Below the pieces are notes generated by a model, which saw nothing but the letters and a program-made list of their open reading frames with translations, ran no database searches and was not told the DNA's origin. Below, piece after piece: positions 40,810 to 50,194 of a DNA stretch of 64,000 nucleotides. The stretch's first letter is position 1; the number at the start of each line of letters is the position of its first letter. Source of the DNA: Ferrovibrio sp. (GTDB taxonomy: Bacteria; Pseudomonadota; Alphaproteobacteria; Ferrovibrionales; Ferrovibrionaceae); NCBI RefSeq assembly GCF_019636075.1, contig NZ_JAHBYG010000003.1, positions 62,001 through 126,000 on the forward strand, given 5' to 3'. The position numbers and the translations under genes were made by a program.

Positions 40810-41522
40810 GCCAACTCCCGATCCATTGCGGCCAGCAAGGCCGCCTCGCTGGGTTCCGCTGCAACGCAGATGCCGCGCCAGGGCAGGGCGGCTATCCGCT
40901 CGGCAACATTCGCACTCAGGCAAAACGCCTGTGTGCCGGCAACTGCATCTCCAGCGCCCGATTCGGCAACCAACCTAACAAAAGTGGTCGCCGTGCGGGG
41001 GGAGAAAAACAACACCCCCCGATATTCGCCTGCGCGCAGGCTGGCCGCAACCGCTGGCGGCAGGCTGCTGGCGGTTTCAGCTTTATACAGCGCAATGCCG
41101 TGCGCATCGAAACCGGCATTGCACAACAGGCCGACAAGATCGCCGGCCAGCGTTTCTCCTGCTGCGTGCAAGAGTGGGCCATCCGATGGTTTGCGCAAGC
41201 GCGTTACCAGATCGGCCAGGCTGTGCAGGTCGCCGCCGGCAGCATGCACATCCGTGAAACCTTCGGCGCGTGCCGCGCGCGCGCTGGCTTCGCCCACGGC
41301 ATAAACGGTCAGGTCGCGGTGTGCGGTCTTTGCGGCAAAGGCACGCAGGCCATTGGCCGAGGTGATCAGCAGCGCTGTTGTGCCATTCAGATTCGGCAGG
41401 GCGGCATCGAGGACGTGAATCCGCAACAGCGGCGCGATATCGGCGCTGTGGCCGCGTGCACGCAATTTTTCTGCCAGCGCCGCTGCGTCGGCTTCCGGCC
41501 GGGTCAGCAGCAAGCGCGCCAT
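40806..41522 (-). CDS. hemD: Uroporphyrinogen-III synthase
   Basis: A 238-aa HemD-family protein that cyclises hydroxymethylbilane to uroporphyrinogen III. The family is poorly conserved; visible landmarks are LLLTRPEADAAALAEKL at the N-terminus, ITSANGLRAFA, VYAVGEASARAA and FFSPRTATTFVRL. Position directly after hemC (1-bp gap) makes the call secure. It is followed by the overlapping Mic60-like gene. Confidence 0.92.
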   Translation of the reverse strand: MARLLLTRPEADAAALAEKLRARGHSADIAPLLRIHVLDAALPNLNGTTALLITSANGLRAFAAKTAHRDLTVYAVGEASARAARAEGFTDVHAAGGDLHSLADLVTRLRKPSDGPLLHAAGETLAGDLVGLLCNAGFDAHGIALYKAETASSLPPAVAASLRAGEYRGVLFFSPRTATTFVRLVAESGAGDAVAGTQAFCLSANVAERIAALPWRGICVAAEPSEAALLAAMDRELA

Positions 41523-41523
41523 G

Positions 41524-42471
41524 TCAGAAGAAATCCGCGCCGCCGCGTGCGCGCAACTCAGCGCCGGCATCCGCGCCCATGGCAACGCCATCATCGCCCT
41601 GGCGTTCGGTTTCCAGCAGCACGCTGCCATCGGGCTTGGCAATCGCGGCACGCAGCCGCAGCGATCCTGTTGCATCGATTTCCGCCAAAGCCGCAATCGG
41701 CGTGCGGCAGGATCCATCCAGCACCGCCAGCAGGCTGCGTTCGGCTTCCACGCGCCGTCGCGTGGGCGCATCATCCAGTTTGGCCAGATGGCGCAGCAGG
41801 CTGGTATCCGAAGCACGGCATTCGATGCCGATGGCGCCCTGCGCCACGGCGGGAAGCATTTCCTCAGGGCTCAGGATGTGCAGGCCGGATGGCGTGATGC
41901 CAAGGCGATTCAGGCCGGCGCGGGCCAGGAAGGTGGCGGCGGCAACGCCTTCCTGCAATTTGCGCAGGCGGGTTTCTACGTTGCCGCGGAATTCGATCAC
42001 CTGCAGGTCTGGCCGCCGCGCCAGCAGCAAGGCCTTGCGCCGCAGCGAGGATGTACCCACCACAGCGCCCTGCGGCAGAGTCTGTAAAGTCCAGGGCCGG
42101 GCCCCCAGCAGCACATCGCGCGGATCCTCGCGTGGCAGATAGGCGGCCATGATCAGGCCATCGGGCAATCGCGTGGGCATGTCTTTCATGGAATGCACGG
42201 CCAGGTCGATTTCGCCGGCCAGCAGCGCGTCTTCGATCTCTTTCGTGAACAGGCCTTTACCGCCGGAATCCGCCAAGGATCGGTCCTGAATGCGGTCGCC
42301 GGTGGTTTTATAGGTCTGGATTGCCACATCGTTATCGGCCAGGGTGGAAATGGTCGCCAGCAGCCGGGAACGGGTCTCCCGCGCCTGGGCCAGCGCCAGC
42401 GGCGAACCACGGGTGCCGATGACGATAGACGCCCGCTCTTGTGCGGCCTTGCCTTGATACTGCTCGGTCAT
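41524..42471 (-). CDS. hemC: Porphobilinogen deaminase (hydroxymethylbilane synthase)
   Basis: A 315-aa enzyme joining four porphobilinogens into hydroxymethylbilane. It has IGTRGSPLALAQ, VHSMKDMPT, GTSSLRRKA, the EFRGNVETRL segment, and the cofactor-binding Cys in DGSCRTPIAAL. It is the first gene of the operon and is divergent from tsaD with only 53 bp between the starts, so the two promoters must overlap. Confidence 0.96.
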   Translation of the reverse strand: MTEQYQGKAAQERASIVIGTRGSPLALAQARETRSRLLATISTLADNDVAIQTYKTTGDRIQDRSLADSGGKGLFTKEIEDALLAGEIDLAVHSMKDMPTRLPDGLIMAAYLPREDPRDVLLGARPWTLQTLPQGAVVGTSSLRRKALLLARRPDLQVIEFRGNVETRLRKLQEGVAAATFLARAGLNRLGITPSGLHILSPEEMLPAVAQGAIGIECRASDTSLLRHLAKLDDAPTRRRVEAERSLLAVLDGSCRTPIAALAEIDATGSLRLRAAIAKPDGSVLLETERQGDDGVAMGADAGAELRARGGADFF

Positions 42472-42524
42472 AATGTTAAGCGAAGCCTCATCAAATCCAC
42501 ATCACACAGGAAATACGCGGGCGC

Positions 42525-43595
42525 ATGCTCGTTCTTGGCATAGAAACCAGTTGCGACGAAACCGCCTGTGCCCTGGTCTGCGATGCCGCCGATCCGGCGC
42601 AGCGCATCGTCAGTCATAGCCTGTTCTCGCAGTTGAGGGAACACGCGCCCTATGGCGGCGTGGTGCCGGAAATCGCCAGCCGCGCCCATATCGCCCATCT
42701 GGACAGCCTGATCGGCGAAACCGTCCGCAAGGCCGGGCTGCCGCTTACTGCTGCCGATGCCATCGCGGTGACGGCCGGGCCGGGATTGATCGGCGGTGTG
42801 ATGGTGGGGTTGATGACCGCCAAGGCGCTGGCCTATGCCCTCGGCAAGCCGCTGATCGCCGTCAATCATCTGGAAGGCCATGCCCTGTCGGCGCGGCTGG
42901 CGGCGGATACGCCGTTTCCTTATCTGCTGCTGCTGGTTTCGGGCGGCCATTGCCAGTTTTTGGCGGTGGAGGATGTCGGCGTTTACCATCGGCTTGGCAC
43001 TACGATAGACGATGCCGTGGGCGAGGCCTTCGACAAGACCGCCAAACTGCTCGGTCTGGGCTATCCCGGTGGTCCGGCGGTGGAGCGCCTGGCACGCCAG
43101 GGCGACGCCACGCGATTTGCGCTGCCGCGTCCGTTGAAGGGCAAGCCGGGCTGCGATTTCAGCTTCTCTGGGCTCAAGACCGCCGTGCGCCTGGCATTAG
43201 AGCATCTCGGCGCGGGCGCGACAGAAGCCGACAAGGCCGATCTTGCCGCCAGCTTCCAGGCGGCCGTGCTGGATACCATCATGGATCGCGCGCGCCATGC
43301 CATTGCGATGTTTTCCGAACGCTTCGGCCGCCAAGGCAGGCATCTGGTGATCGCCGGCGGCGTTGCGGCCAACGCGGCGCTGCGCTCAAGTCTGACAGAA
43401 CTGGCCGCGCGCAACGACATGCAACTCAGCGCTCCGCCGCCCAGCCTGTGCACCGATAACGGCGCGATGATCGCCTGGGCCGGACTGGAGCGTTTCAAGC
43501 GCGGCTCGGTGGATAGCCTGGATGCTCCGGCCCGCGCCCGCTGGCCGCTGGATCCGCAGGCGGAAGCCAAGCCATTCGCCGGGGCCAAGGCATGA
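42525..43595 (+). CDS. tsaD: tRNA threonylcarbamoyladenosine transferase TsaD
   Basis: A 356-aa ASKHA-fold protein that transfers the threonylcarbamoyl group to A37 of ANN-decoding tRNAs, with TsaB and TsaE as partners (not seen in this window). Landmarks are [22 protein letters not shown], the metal site [23 protein letters not shown], and the late [13 protein letters not shown] and [13 protein letters not shown]. The gene order tsaD-gpsA-EVE, with hemC divergent, is a common alphaproteobacterial arrangement. Confidence 0.96.
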   Translation: MLVLGIETSCDETACALVCDAADPAQRIVSHSLFSQLREHAPYGGVVPEIASRAHIAHLDSLIGETVRKAGLPLTAADAIAVTAGPGLIGGVMVGLMTAKALAYALGKPLIAVNHLEGHALSARLAADTPFPYLLLLVSGGHCQFLAVEDVGVYHRLGTTIDDAVGEAFDKTAKLLGLGYPGGPAVERLARQGDATRFALPRPLKGKPGCDFSFSGLKTAVRLALEHLGAGATEADKADLAASFQAAVLDTIMDRARHAIAMFSERFGRQGRHLVIAGGVAANAALRSSLTELAARNDMQLSAPPPSLCTDNGAMIAWAGLERFKRGSVDSLDAPARARWPLDPQAEAKPFAGAKA

Positions 43596-44584
43596 GCGTT
43601 TTTAACCGCATCGGCGTGATCGGCGGCGGCGCCTGGGGCACTGCATTGGCAGCACTTGCCGCCGAGGGTGGCGATGCCATGCTATGGGCGCGCAATGCCG
43701 ATGTGGTGGCCGATGTGAATGGCCGCCATTGCAACAGCCTGTATCTGCCCGATATCGCTTTGCCGACCAATCTGCGTGCCACGACCGATCTGGCCGATCT
43801 GGCTGCGTGCGATGCGCTGCTGCTGGCCATGCCGGCGCAAACCCTGCGCGCCTTTGCCAGGCAGATTGGCGAGCGGATCGGCGCCAATAAGCCGCTGGTG
43901 CTGACCGCCAAGGGGATCGAGATCGCAAGCGGCGCGCTGCTGGGCCAGGTGCTGGTCGAGGAATTGCCCGAGGCGCCGGCATTGATCCTGAGCGGCCCGA
44001 CCTTTGCCGCCGAAGTGGCGCGCGGCCTGCCCACGGCGGCCACGCTCGCGGGCGGCGATGCCGGGCTGGTGGCGGCTTTGGCCGCGCGGCTGTCGCGCCC
44101 GACTTTCCGGCCCTATGCCAGCGACGATCCGGTGGGGGCGCAGATCGGCGGCGCGGTGAAGAATGTGCTGGCGATTGCCTGCGGCATCGTGTTGGGCCGC
44201 CGGTTGGGCGATAATGCACGGGCTGCGCTGATCACGCGCGGGCTTGCCGAGATGACGCGGCTGGGTCTGCGGCTGGGCGGCCGGAGCGAAACCTTGATGG
44301 GCCTGTCTGGTCTGGGCGACCTGGTGCTCACCTGTTCGGGCGCGCAATCGCGCAATCTGTCGCTCGGCCGGGCGCTGGGTGAGGGTGTTGATCTCGCGGC
44401 CTACCGGGCCGGTCGCCGCACCGTGGCGGAAGGCGAATTCACCGCCACCGCCCTGCATGGGCTTTGCGCGCGGTTGCAGCTGGAGATGCCGATTTGCGCC
44501 GCAGTGCATGCCATCCTGCATCAGGGCGCCGATATCGACGCCACCATTGCCGCGTTGCTGTCGCGGCCCTTGAAGAATGAATGA
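43592..44584 (+). CDS. gpsA: NAD(P)H-dependent glycerol-3-phosphate dehydrogenase
   Basis: A 330-aa enzyme that makes sn-glycerol-3-phosphate for phospholipids. It has the Rossmann motif [31 protein letters not shown], the catalytic lysine in [14 protein letters not shown], and [12 protein letters not shown]. The start overlaps the tsaD stop by 4 bp. It is cytoplasmic. Confidence 0.95.
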   Translation: MSVFNRIGVIGGGAWGTALAALAAEGGDAMLWARNADVVADVNGRHCNSLYLPDIALPTNLRATTDLADLAACDALLLAMPAQTLRAFARQIGERIGANKPLVLTAKGIEIASGALLGQVLVEELPEAPALILSGPTFAAEVARGLPTAATLAGGDAGLVAALAARLSRPTFRPYASDDPVGAQIGGAVKNVLAIACGIVLGRRLGDNARAALITRGLAEMTRLGLRLGGRSETLMGLSGLGDLVLTCSGAQSRNLSLGRALGEGVDLAAYRAGRRTVAEGEFTATALHGLCARLQLEMPICAAVHAILHQGADIDATIAALLSRPLKNE

Positions 44585-44603
44585 GCCGAAACGGAGGCCT
44601 GCA

Positions 44604-45017
44604 ATGAATTACTGGCTGATGAAATCCGAACCGAGCGCCTGGGGCTGGGACGATCAGGTGAAGAAGGGCGTGGAAAGCTGGAACGGCGTGCGCAACTATC
44701 AGGCCGCCAACAACATGAAGGCGATGAAGCTGAATGATCGCTGCTTCTTCTATCACTCGGTGGAAGAGAAGCGCATCGTCGGCATCGTCGAGGTGGCGAA
44801 GGAATATTACCCGGATCCCACCGACGCGAGCGGTCGCTTCGGTATGGTGGATGTGCGCACGCTGATGCCGGTGAAAAATCCGGTCACGCTGGAGCAGATC
44901 AAGGCTACGCCGGAACTGGCGCATCTGCCGCTGATCAAGCAATCGCGGTTGTCGGTGATGCCGATCGATGCGAAAAGCTGGAAGCTGCTGTGCAAGATGG
45001 CCGGCGTGAAGGCCTGA
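44604..45017 (+). CDS. EVE domain protein
   Basis: A 137-aa protein made of one EVE (PUA-like) domain: NYWLMKSEPSAWGWDD, WNGVRNYQAANNM, YHSVEEKRIVGIVEV, VTLEQIKATPEL, RLSVMPI. EVE domains read modified bases in DNA or RNA; in this tsaD-gpsA context tRNA biology is a fair guess. ACGGAGG before the ATG at 44604 decides the start over an earlier in-frame ATG at 44577. Confidence 0.9.
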   Translation: MNYWLMKSEPSAWGWDDQVKKGVESWNGVRNYQAANNMKAMKLNDRCFFYHSVEEKRIVGIVEVAKEYYPDPTDASGRFGMVDVRTLMPVKNPVTLEQIKATPELAHLPLIKQSRLSVMPIDAKSWKLLCKMAGVKA

Positions 45018-45018
45018 T

Positions 45019-45363
45019 GTGAAGCCTGCCCGAGGCACGCGTTTGGTGGAATTCGCGGCGCTGGACGATCCCGGTGCCAAGGGATTCAGCTTCGGCAGCG
45101 GGCGGGATCGGTATGAATGTTTCGTGGTGCGCTGGCGCGGTGTGGCCCTGGCTTACGACAATGTCTGCCCGCATGCGCGCACATCGCTGGATTGGCAGCC
45201 GGATGCTTTTTTCACCCTGGATAAATCGGCGTTGCAATGCGCCACCCATGGTGCGCAATTCGATATCGCCAGCGGGCATTGCTTTCTCGGGCCCTGCAAG
45301 GGCCGCTCGCTCACCCGCCTGCCTGTAGACGTAGATGCCGAAGGCTGGGTGGTGGTGGTTTAA
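45019..45363 (+). CDS. Rieske 2Fe-2S ferredoxin-like protein
   Basis: A 114-aa single-domain Rieske protein. The cluster ligands are CPH (about residue 52) and CATHG (about 74), followed by FDIASGHCFLGPCKGRSL. The GTG start is 1 bp after the EVE stop, so the two are coupled. It could be an electron carrier or a small regulatory subunit; no partner oxygenase is present. It is convergent with hmuV. Confidence 0.85.
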   Translation: MKPARGTRLVEFAALDDPGAKGFSFGSGRDRYECFVVRWRGVALAYDNVCPHARTSLDWQPDAFFTLDKSALQCATHGAQFDIASGHCFLGPCKGRSLTRLPVDVDAEGWVVVV

Positions 45364-46170
45364 TCACGCTGCCAGCGGGCCCTTCACCACCAGATGGCCT
45401 TCGATCAACGCGGCTTCGATGCCGAAGGCCTGGGCCAGGATGGCGGGCGTGAGCGCTTCAGCCGGGCTTGCAAGTGCCAGCGCGCGGCCTTCAGCCAGCA
45501 CCAGCACGCGATCGGCATAGCGATAGGCCAGGCCAAGATCGTGCAGCACGGCGGCTACGGCCACGCCCTGCGCATTCCCATTGGGCCGGGCCAGGTTGCG
45601 TGCGACCAGCAGCGCGCCATGGGCTTGTGCAAGATCCAGGCTGGCGGTGGGTTCGTCCAGCAACAGGATCGGCGCGGCTGCGGTATGCGTATCGGCTTGC
45701 GGCAGATTCAGTTGCGCGATGGCGCGGGCCAGTTGCACGCGCTGCTGCTCGCCGCCAGACAGGCTGGCATAGTCGCGCGCGGCCAGGGCGGTTACGTTGG
45801 CTGCGTCCAATGCCTTTGCCACCGCGCGCGCATTATGCAGCTTGCCATGCATGGTCTCGAAGGGCAGCCGGCCCAGCGCCACAACGTCATGGGCAGGCAG
45901 CGAAAAACCCAGCCGCGCAGCCTGGGGCATCACCGCGCGGCGGCGGGCCAGTTCTGCCGGTTGCCAACGGCCCATCGGCCGGCCATCCAGCCGCACCTCG
46001 CCGCTTGTGGGGGCGAGGTCGCCGGCCATGATCTGCAGCAAGGTGGATTTGCCCGCGCCGTTGGGGCCGACAATGGCCAGCACCTCGCCAGGCACAAGCG
46101 TGAATGTCAGCCCATCCAGGATGGTACGGTTGCGGCGCGCAAAGCGGATGGCATCGATCTGCAGATTCAT
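45364..46170 (-). CDS. hmuV: Heme ABC transporter ATP-binding protein HmuV
   Basis: A 268-aa ATPase of the FecCD/BtuCD class: Walker A GPNGAGKST, signature LSGGEQQRV, Walker B ILLLDEPTASLD, H-loop VLHDLGLAYRYAD. It powers heme import across the inner membrane with HmuU and HmuT. The start lies 2 bp after the hmuU stop. It is the last gene of the operon. Confidence 0.94.
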   Translation of the reverse strand: MNLQIDAIRFARRNRTILDGLTFTLVPGEVLAIVGPNGAGKSTLLQIMAGDLAPTSGEVRLDGRPMGRWQPAELARRRAVMPQAARLGFSLPAHDVVALGRLPFETMHGKLHNARAVAKALDAANVTALAARDYASLSGGEQQRVQLARAIAQLNLPQADTHTAAAPILLLDEPTASLDLAQAHGALLVARNLARPNGNAQGVAVAAVLHDLGLAYRYADRVLVLAEGRALALASPAEALTPAILAQAFGIEAALIEGHLVVKGPLAA

Positions 46171-46172
46171 GA

Positions 46173-47246
46173 TCAAAGCCCGATTTCGCGCCGCAGCCGC
46201 AGCAGCAAGGCCAGGAAAAACGGCGCACCGATCAGGCTGGTGATCAGGCCGACCGGCAATTCGGCAGGCGCCGCAATGCTGCGCGCCACCGTATCGGCGG
46301 CCAGCATCAGCACGGCACCCACAAGGCCAGAGAGTGGCAGCAGCTTGCGATGCACCGGGCCGAAGATCAGCCGCACCAGATGCGGCACCACCAGGCCGAC
46401 AAAGCCGATGATGCCGGAAAACGCCACCGCGCCGCCCACTGCCAGGGCCACTGCCAGGCAGGCCATGCGCTTCACGCGCTCTACCGCGATGCCGAGATGG
46501 GCGGCTTCGCGTTCGCCGAGATTGAGAGCATCCAGCGCGCGTGCCAGCCAGGGCGACAGCAGCAGCGGCAGCAGTGCAAAAGGCAGCAACAGCGCAATCT
46601 TGGGCCAGGAAGCCCCGGCCACGCTGCCCAGCAGCCAGAAGGTGATGTCGCGCAATTGCCGATCGTCGCTCAGGTAACTCATCATGCCGATGCCGGCCAT
46701 TGCGATGGCATTCAGCGCAATGCCGGCCAGCAGCAGCAGCAGGATTGCCGTGCGGCCCTGCACCAGCGCCAGGCGCTGCACCAGCAGTGTGATCGCAAGT
46801 CCACCGCCGAACGCCGCCACCGGCAGCATGTAATTCTGCCAGGCCATGGGATAGAGCGTGCCGGCGGTGAGGATGGCAATCGCCGCGCTCAAGCCGGCGC
46901 CGCCGGTCACGCCCACCAGGCCGGGATCGGCCATTGGGTTGCGGAACAGGCCCTGCATCAGCGCACCGGCCACGCCCAGCGCGGCGCCGATCAATCCGGC
47001 CATCAACGCGCGCGGCAAGCGTAATTGCCACACGATTGCATCGATGCGGGCGGTTTCGGCCTGGCCGATTAGCGCTTGGATGATATCCCAAGGCGAAAGC
47101 CGCACCGGGCCGATGCCGAGTGCCATGATCAATGCCAGCGGCAGCAGCGCGATCAACAGCATGACACCGGCGCGTTGCGACAGCGCGCGACGCAGCCATG
47201 CGGCGTGGATTGCCGGCGGCGAGGCTTGCAAGGATGTCTCGCTCAT
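46173..47246 (-). CDS. hmuU: Heme ABC transporter permease HmuU
   Basis: A 357-aa FecCD-family permease with about ten membrane helices. Landmarks are IVWQLRLPRALMAGLIGAALGVAGALMQGLFRNPMADPGLVG, AFSGIIGFVGLVVPHLVRL and AELPVGLITSLIGAPFFLALL. The start overlaps the hmuT stop by 4 bp. It forms the heme channel with HmuV. Confidence 0.94.
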   Translation of the reverse strand: MSETSLQASPPAIHAAWLRRALSQRAGVMLLIALLPLALIMALGIGPVRLSPWDIIQALIGQAETARIDAIVWQLRLPRALMAGLIGAALGVAGALMQGLFRNPMADPGLVGVTGGAGLSAAIAILTAGTLYPMAWQNYMLPVAAFGGGLAITLLVQRLALVQGRTAILLLLLAGIALNAIAMAGIGMMSYLSDDRQLRDITFWLLGSVAGASWPKIALLLPFALLPLLLSPWLARALDALNLGEREAAHLGIAVERVKRMACLAVALAVGGAVAFSGIIGFVGLVVPHLVRLIFGPVHRKLLPLSGLVGAVLMLAADTVARSIAAPAELPVGLITSLIGAPFFLALLLRLRREIGL

Positions 47247-48124
47247 ACCGGTATGGCAGCGCCGTGCAGGGCGCGCGCTAGTTCACGGCCGGCGGCTGCG
47301 ATGCGCGGGCCCATGCCCAGCAGATAGAGCATGTCGAGCGCTGCCACTTTGCCCTCGCGCGCGGCGTTCAATGCCCGCAATTGCGGCAATTCGGCCAAGC
47401 CTTTCGTGCCGCCCAGCGTTTCCAGCCCTTGGCTGGAAAGCAGCAGCATATCGGGGTTGGCGGCCAACGCGGCTTCCGCCGAAACCGGTTTGTAGCCGCC
47501 ATATTCCTCAATGGCATTGCGGCCACCGGCCAGCCGGATCATCGTGTCGGCTGCCGTTGTGTGGCCGGCAGCCAGCAGGCGCCCATCGGTGACACTGAGC
47601 AGGAACAGCACACGCGGCTTGCGCTTGATATTGGCCACAGCGGCTTCCAGCCGGGCCAGATCGGCGCTCAAGCCATCGGCCAACCTGTCGGCCTGAGCCG
47701 AGCAATCCAGCGCACGGCCGATGATGCGGAATTTTTCCGGCACTTCAGCGGCCACCATGGATTCCGGCACCAGCACCACGGGCAGCTTCACCGCGCGCAG
47801 CTTGTCCATCGTGCTGGCAGGGCCGGCCTGTTCGCTGGCCAGCAGCAAAGATGGATTGAGCGAGAGAATGCCTTCGGCGCTGAGCGAACGGAAATAGCCG
47901 ACCTGCGGCAGTTTGCCGGCCGCAGCAGGATACATGCTGGTGGTGTCTACGCCCACCAGGCGCTTTTCCTCGCCCAGGGCATAGACGATCTCGGTGATCG
48001 CGCCACCGGCCACCACGATGCGATCGGCCGATGCTGCGGCCTGAACGCCGCGGGGCAACAGACTGCAAGCCAAGCTGGCGGCGGAAGCCGCCAGCAGGCC
48101 GCGGCGATGCAGAAGCATGCTCAT
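47243..48124 (-). CDS. hmuT: Periplasmic heme-binding protein HmuT
   Basis: A 293-aa TroA/BtuF-fold binding protein. The N-terminus HRRGLLAASAASLACSLLPRGVQA is a signal peptide with a twin-arginine-like RR, so Tat export is possible. VVAGGAITEIVYALGEEKRLVGVDTTSMYP and VGYFRSLSAEGILSLNPSLLLAS match HmuT, including the family Tyr used for heme ligation. It shuttles heme from the outer-membrane receptor to HmuUV. Confidence 0.93.
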   Translation of the reverse strand: MSMLLHRRGLLAASAASLACSLLPRGVQAAASADRIVVAGGAITEIVYALGEEKRLVGVDTTSMYPAAAGKLPQVGYFRSLSAEGILSLNPSLLLASEQAGPASTMDKLRAVKLPVVLVPESMVAAEVPEKFRIIGRALDCSAQADRLADGLSADLARLEAAVANIKRKPRVLFLLSVTDGRLLAAGHTTAADTMIRLAGGRNAIEEYGGYKPVSAEAALAANPDMLLLSSQGLETLGGTKGLAELPQLRALNAAREGKVAALDMLYLLGMGPRIAAAGRELARALHGAAIPV

Positions 48125-48132
48125 CGGCCAAC

Positions 48133-49182
48133 TCAGGCTGCGGCTTTGGGCACCAGGGCTTCCGCCAGTGCGCGCCAGGTTTCCAACTCCGGCACACCCG
48201 GCTTGCGTTTGCCGAAGAAGGAGACGATCAGTTCGCCGGTCTTGTCGAACAATTCCACCGACGTGATGGTGCCATCCACGCTGGGTTTGCGTACCAGCCA
48301 GGCCGAGGCCACCGCATCCTCGCGCAGATGCAGATTGAAATTCGGATCCATCACATTGAACCATGGGCCGGCGGTCAGCAGCTTTTTCACCGGGCCGGTA
48401 TGGATCTGGATCATGCCGTGATTGCCCACGAACACCATGATCGGCACGTCGCTTTCGGCCGCAGCGGTCAGCAGCCGGCGCGCGGCATCGTTGGGCAGGC
48501 GTTCGGCAAAGGCATTGCCGGCCAGCCGGAAGGCCTGCTCGCGCGCCACCTTGAACTTGCGCAGCATGCCGAAGAAATCATGGGTATCCTGCAATGCCGA
48601 CCAATCGCGGCGCAGGCCGCCTATGTCGATCTCGCTATCGGGGCGCGGGGCATCCGCCGGCTTGGCCGGCTTGGCTTCGAAAGCCGGGCTCTGGTCGGCA
48701 TTGCGGAAGCGGTCGATCAAAGCCAGGAAAGCCGCTTTGTCGGTGGCTTCGGTGGCATAGATCTTATGCACGGCTTCGCCCTGGGCATCGAAGAATTGCA
48801 GCGACAGGCGCTGGCCGGCTTTGGTTTCCTCGCTGACCGCAAAACCATGGCTCCAGGGGCCGAAGAAGATGCGCAGGTCGATATCCTCGCCCACGATCAG
48901 GCCGACATGGCCGGTGACCGAGAGTTCGCCATACACGCCATGGCGCTCATGCACCACGGCATCGTTGCGGGTCAGTGCCATGGTTTCGCCGCAGCCGCCG
49001 ATGGCGGCGATGATATCCGGCCAGGGGCCGGTGAGGCGTTCCACGCCGCCTTCGGCAACCGGCTTGCCGAGCCGCGTGGCGATCAGCGCGGCTTCCGATG
49101 CATCAAGCCGCCTGCCGGCATCGCGGATGCGGAGATTGGGTTCTGCTTGCCGCAGTTCGGCCCAGCGTTGTGCGAGAGTCAT
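48133..49182 (-). CDS. hmuS: Hemin-degrading/heme-trafficking factor HmuS
   Basis: A 349-aa HemS/ChuX-family protein with two homologous halves (about 20-165 and 195-345). Family motifs are MALTRNDAVVHERHGVYG (conserved heme-ligand His region), FVGNHGMIQIHTGPV and NVMDPNFNLHLRED. It takes incoming heme in the cytoplasm and stores, passes on or degrades it. GGAGA precedes the ATG at 49182. No separate heme oxygenase gene is visible, so this may be the main sink for imported heme. Confidence 0.93.
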   Translation of the reverse strand: MTLAQRWAELRQAEPNLRIRDAGRRLDASEAALIATRLGKPVAEGGVERLTGPWPDIIAAIGGCGETMALTRNDAVVHERHGVYGELSVTGHVGLIVGEDIDLRIFFGPWSHGFAVSEETKAGQRLSLQFFDAQGEAVHKIYATEATDKAAFLALIDRFRNADQSPAFEAKPAKPADAPRPDSEIDIGGLRRDWSALQDTHDFFGMLRKFKVAREQAFRLAGNAFAERLPNDAARRLLTAAAESDVPIMVFVGNHGMIQIHTGPVKKLLTAGPWFNVMDPNFNLHLREDAVASAWLVRKPSVDGTITSVELFDKTGELIVSFFGKRKPGVPELETWRALAEALVPKAAA

Positions 49183-49210
49183 TTGGATTTCTCCATGCTT
49201 GGTTGGGGCT

Positions 49211-50188
49211 TCAACGAATTTCAAAACGCACCGGTATTTCCACCCATGCCAGCACCGGCCGGTCGCCGATGCGGGCTGCCTCGAAAGCCCAGCCGCGCAC
49301 GGCGGCAATCGCCGCGCGATCCAGGGCCTCATGGCCCGATGAACGCCACAGCCGCACTTCGCGGGAGGCGCCGTCGATATCGATCAGGGCCCGCACCACG
49401 GAAACGCCCTGCTGTTCCAGGCTGAGCGAACGCGGCGGATATTGCGGCGGCTTGGGCGGCCTGCGGAAGCGGGCTTCGCGCAGCACCGGCGGTTCCTTGC
49501 TATCTGCATCGCCGTTTTCCTGCGTCGCGATCTCTTGCGGCGCGGCGGGCAGGGCCGCCTGCTTGTGCGTATTTTGCGGTGCAGGTTCCGGATTGGGGTT
49601 GATCTGATTGTTTGACGCCGCGTTGGCGATTTCTGGCGCGGGTTTAGGCGGCTCTGGCTGCTGTGTGGCTTGCGGCGTCGGTTTTGCCACCGGTTTTGCC
49701 GGCTGTGGCGGTAGCGGCTTGGTCTTTGGTCGCGGCGCGATGGCTAGCTCCGGCTCGGCTTCCGGGGCCTTGGTTTCCACTGGTTTGATGTCGGCTGGTT
49801 TGGTTTCTGCTGGTTTGGTTTCTGGCAGTTTGGCGGGTTGTTCGATCTGCCGGGGTGTCGGCGGCGCGGCCTGAATGGCAGGCTGCGGTGCCTGGGCGAT
49901 ATCCGCCGCGTTCACAAGCGTGATGGTTTGCGCCGGCATCGGCTGTGGCATCGGCTGTTGCAGCAGCGGCAGCGCAACGATACCTGCGGCCAGGCCGCCA
50001 TGCAGCAGTAGCGAAAAGGCCAGGGAGGAATAGGGCGAGGAAGGGTGGTTGGTGGCTGGTTTCATCGTTGGGGCGATGGTTGGGTGGGAAGGCAGCGCGC
50101 CCGGAGGCGCCAAGGCGCTTCCGGGCGGCACCGAGGACGGCCGCTCGGGTGGGAAAAGTCGCGGCGCGATCCCCATGCTGGGAGTCAT
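49211..50188 (-). CDS. tonB: TonB-family energy transducer
   Basis: A 325-aa TonB protein. A Pro-rich N-terminal segment is followed by one membrane anchor (SSLAFSLLLHGGLAAGIVALPLL), a long Pro/Lys/Glu-rich periplasmic spacer with KPAE/TKPA repeats (about residues 110-215), and the C-terminal TonB domain (YPPRSLSLEQQGVSVVRALID, VRGWAFEAARIGDRPV). It carries proton-motive energy to the HmuR receptor. The start at 50188 is 6 bp after the hmuR stop; an ATG at 50065 nearer to the anchor is a real alternative and would give a more usual short cytoplasmic tail. Confidence 0.87.
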   Translation of the reverse strand: MTPSMGIAPRLFPPERPSSVPPGSALAPPGALPSHPTIAPTMKPATNHPSSPYSSLAFSLLLHGGLAAGIVALPLLQQPMPQPMPAQTITLVNAADIAQAPQPAIQAAPPTPRQIEQPAKLPETKPAETKPADIKPVETKAPEAEPELAIAPRPKTKPLPPQPAKPVAKPTPQATQQPEPPKPAPEIANAASNNQINPNPEPAPQNTHKQAALPAAPQEIATQENGDADSKEPPVLREARFRRPPKPPQYPPRSLSLEQQGVSVVRALIDIDGASREVRLWRSSGHEALDRAAIAAVRGWAFEAARIGDRPVLAWVEIPVRFEIR

Positions 50189-50194
50189 TTCCGT

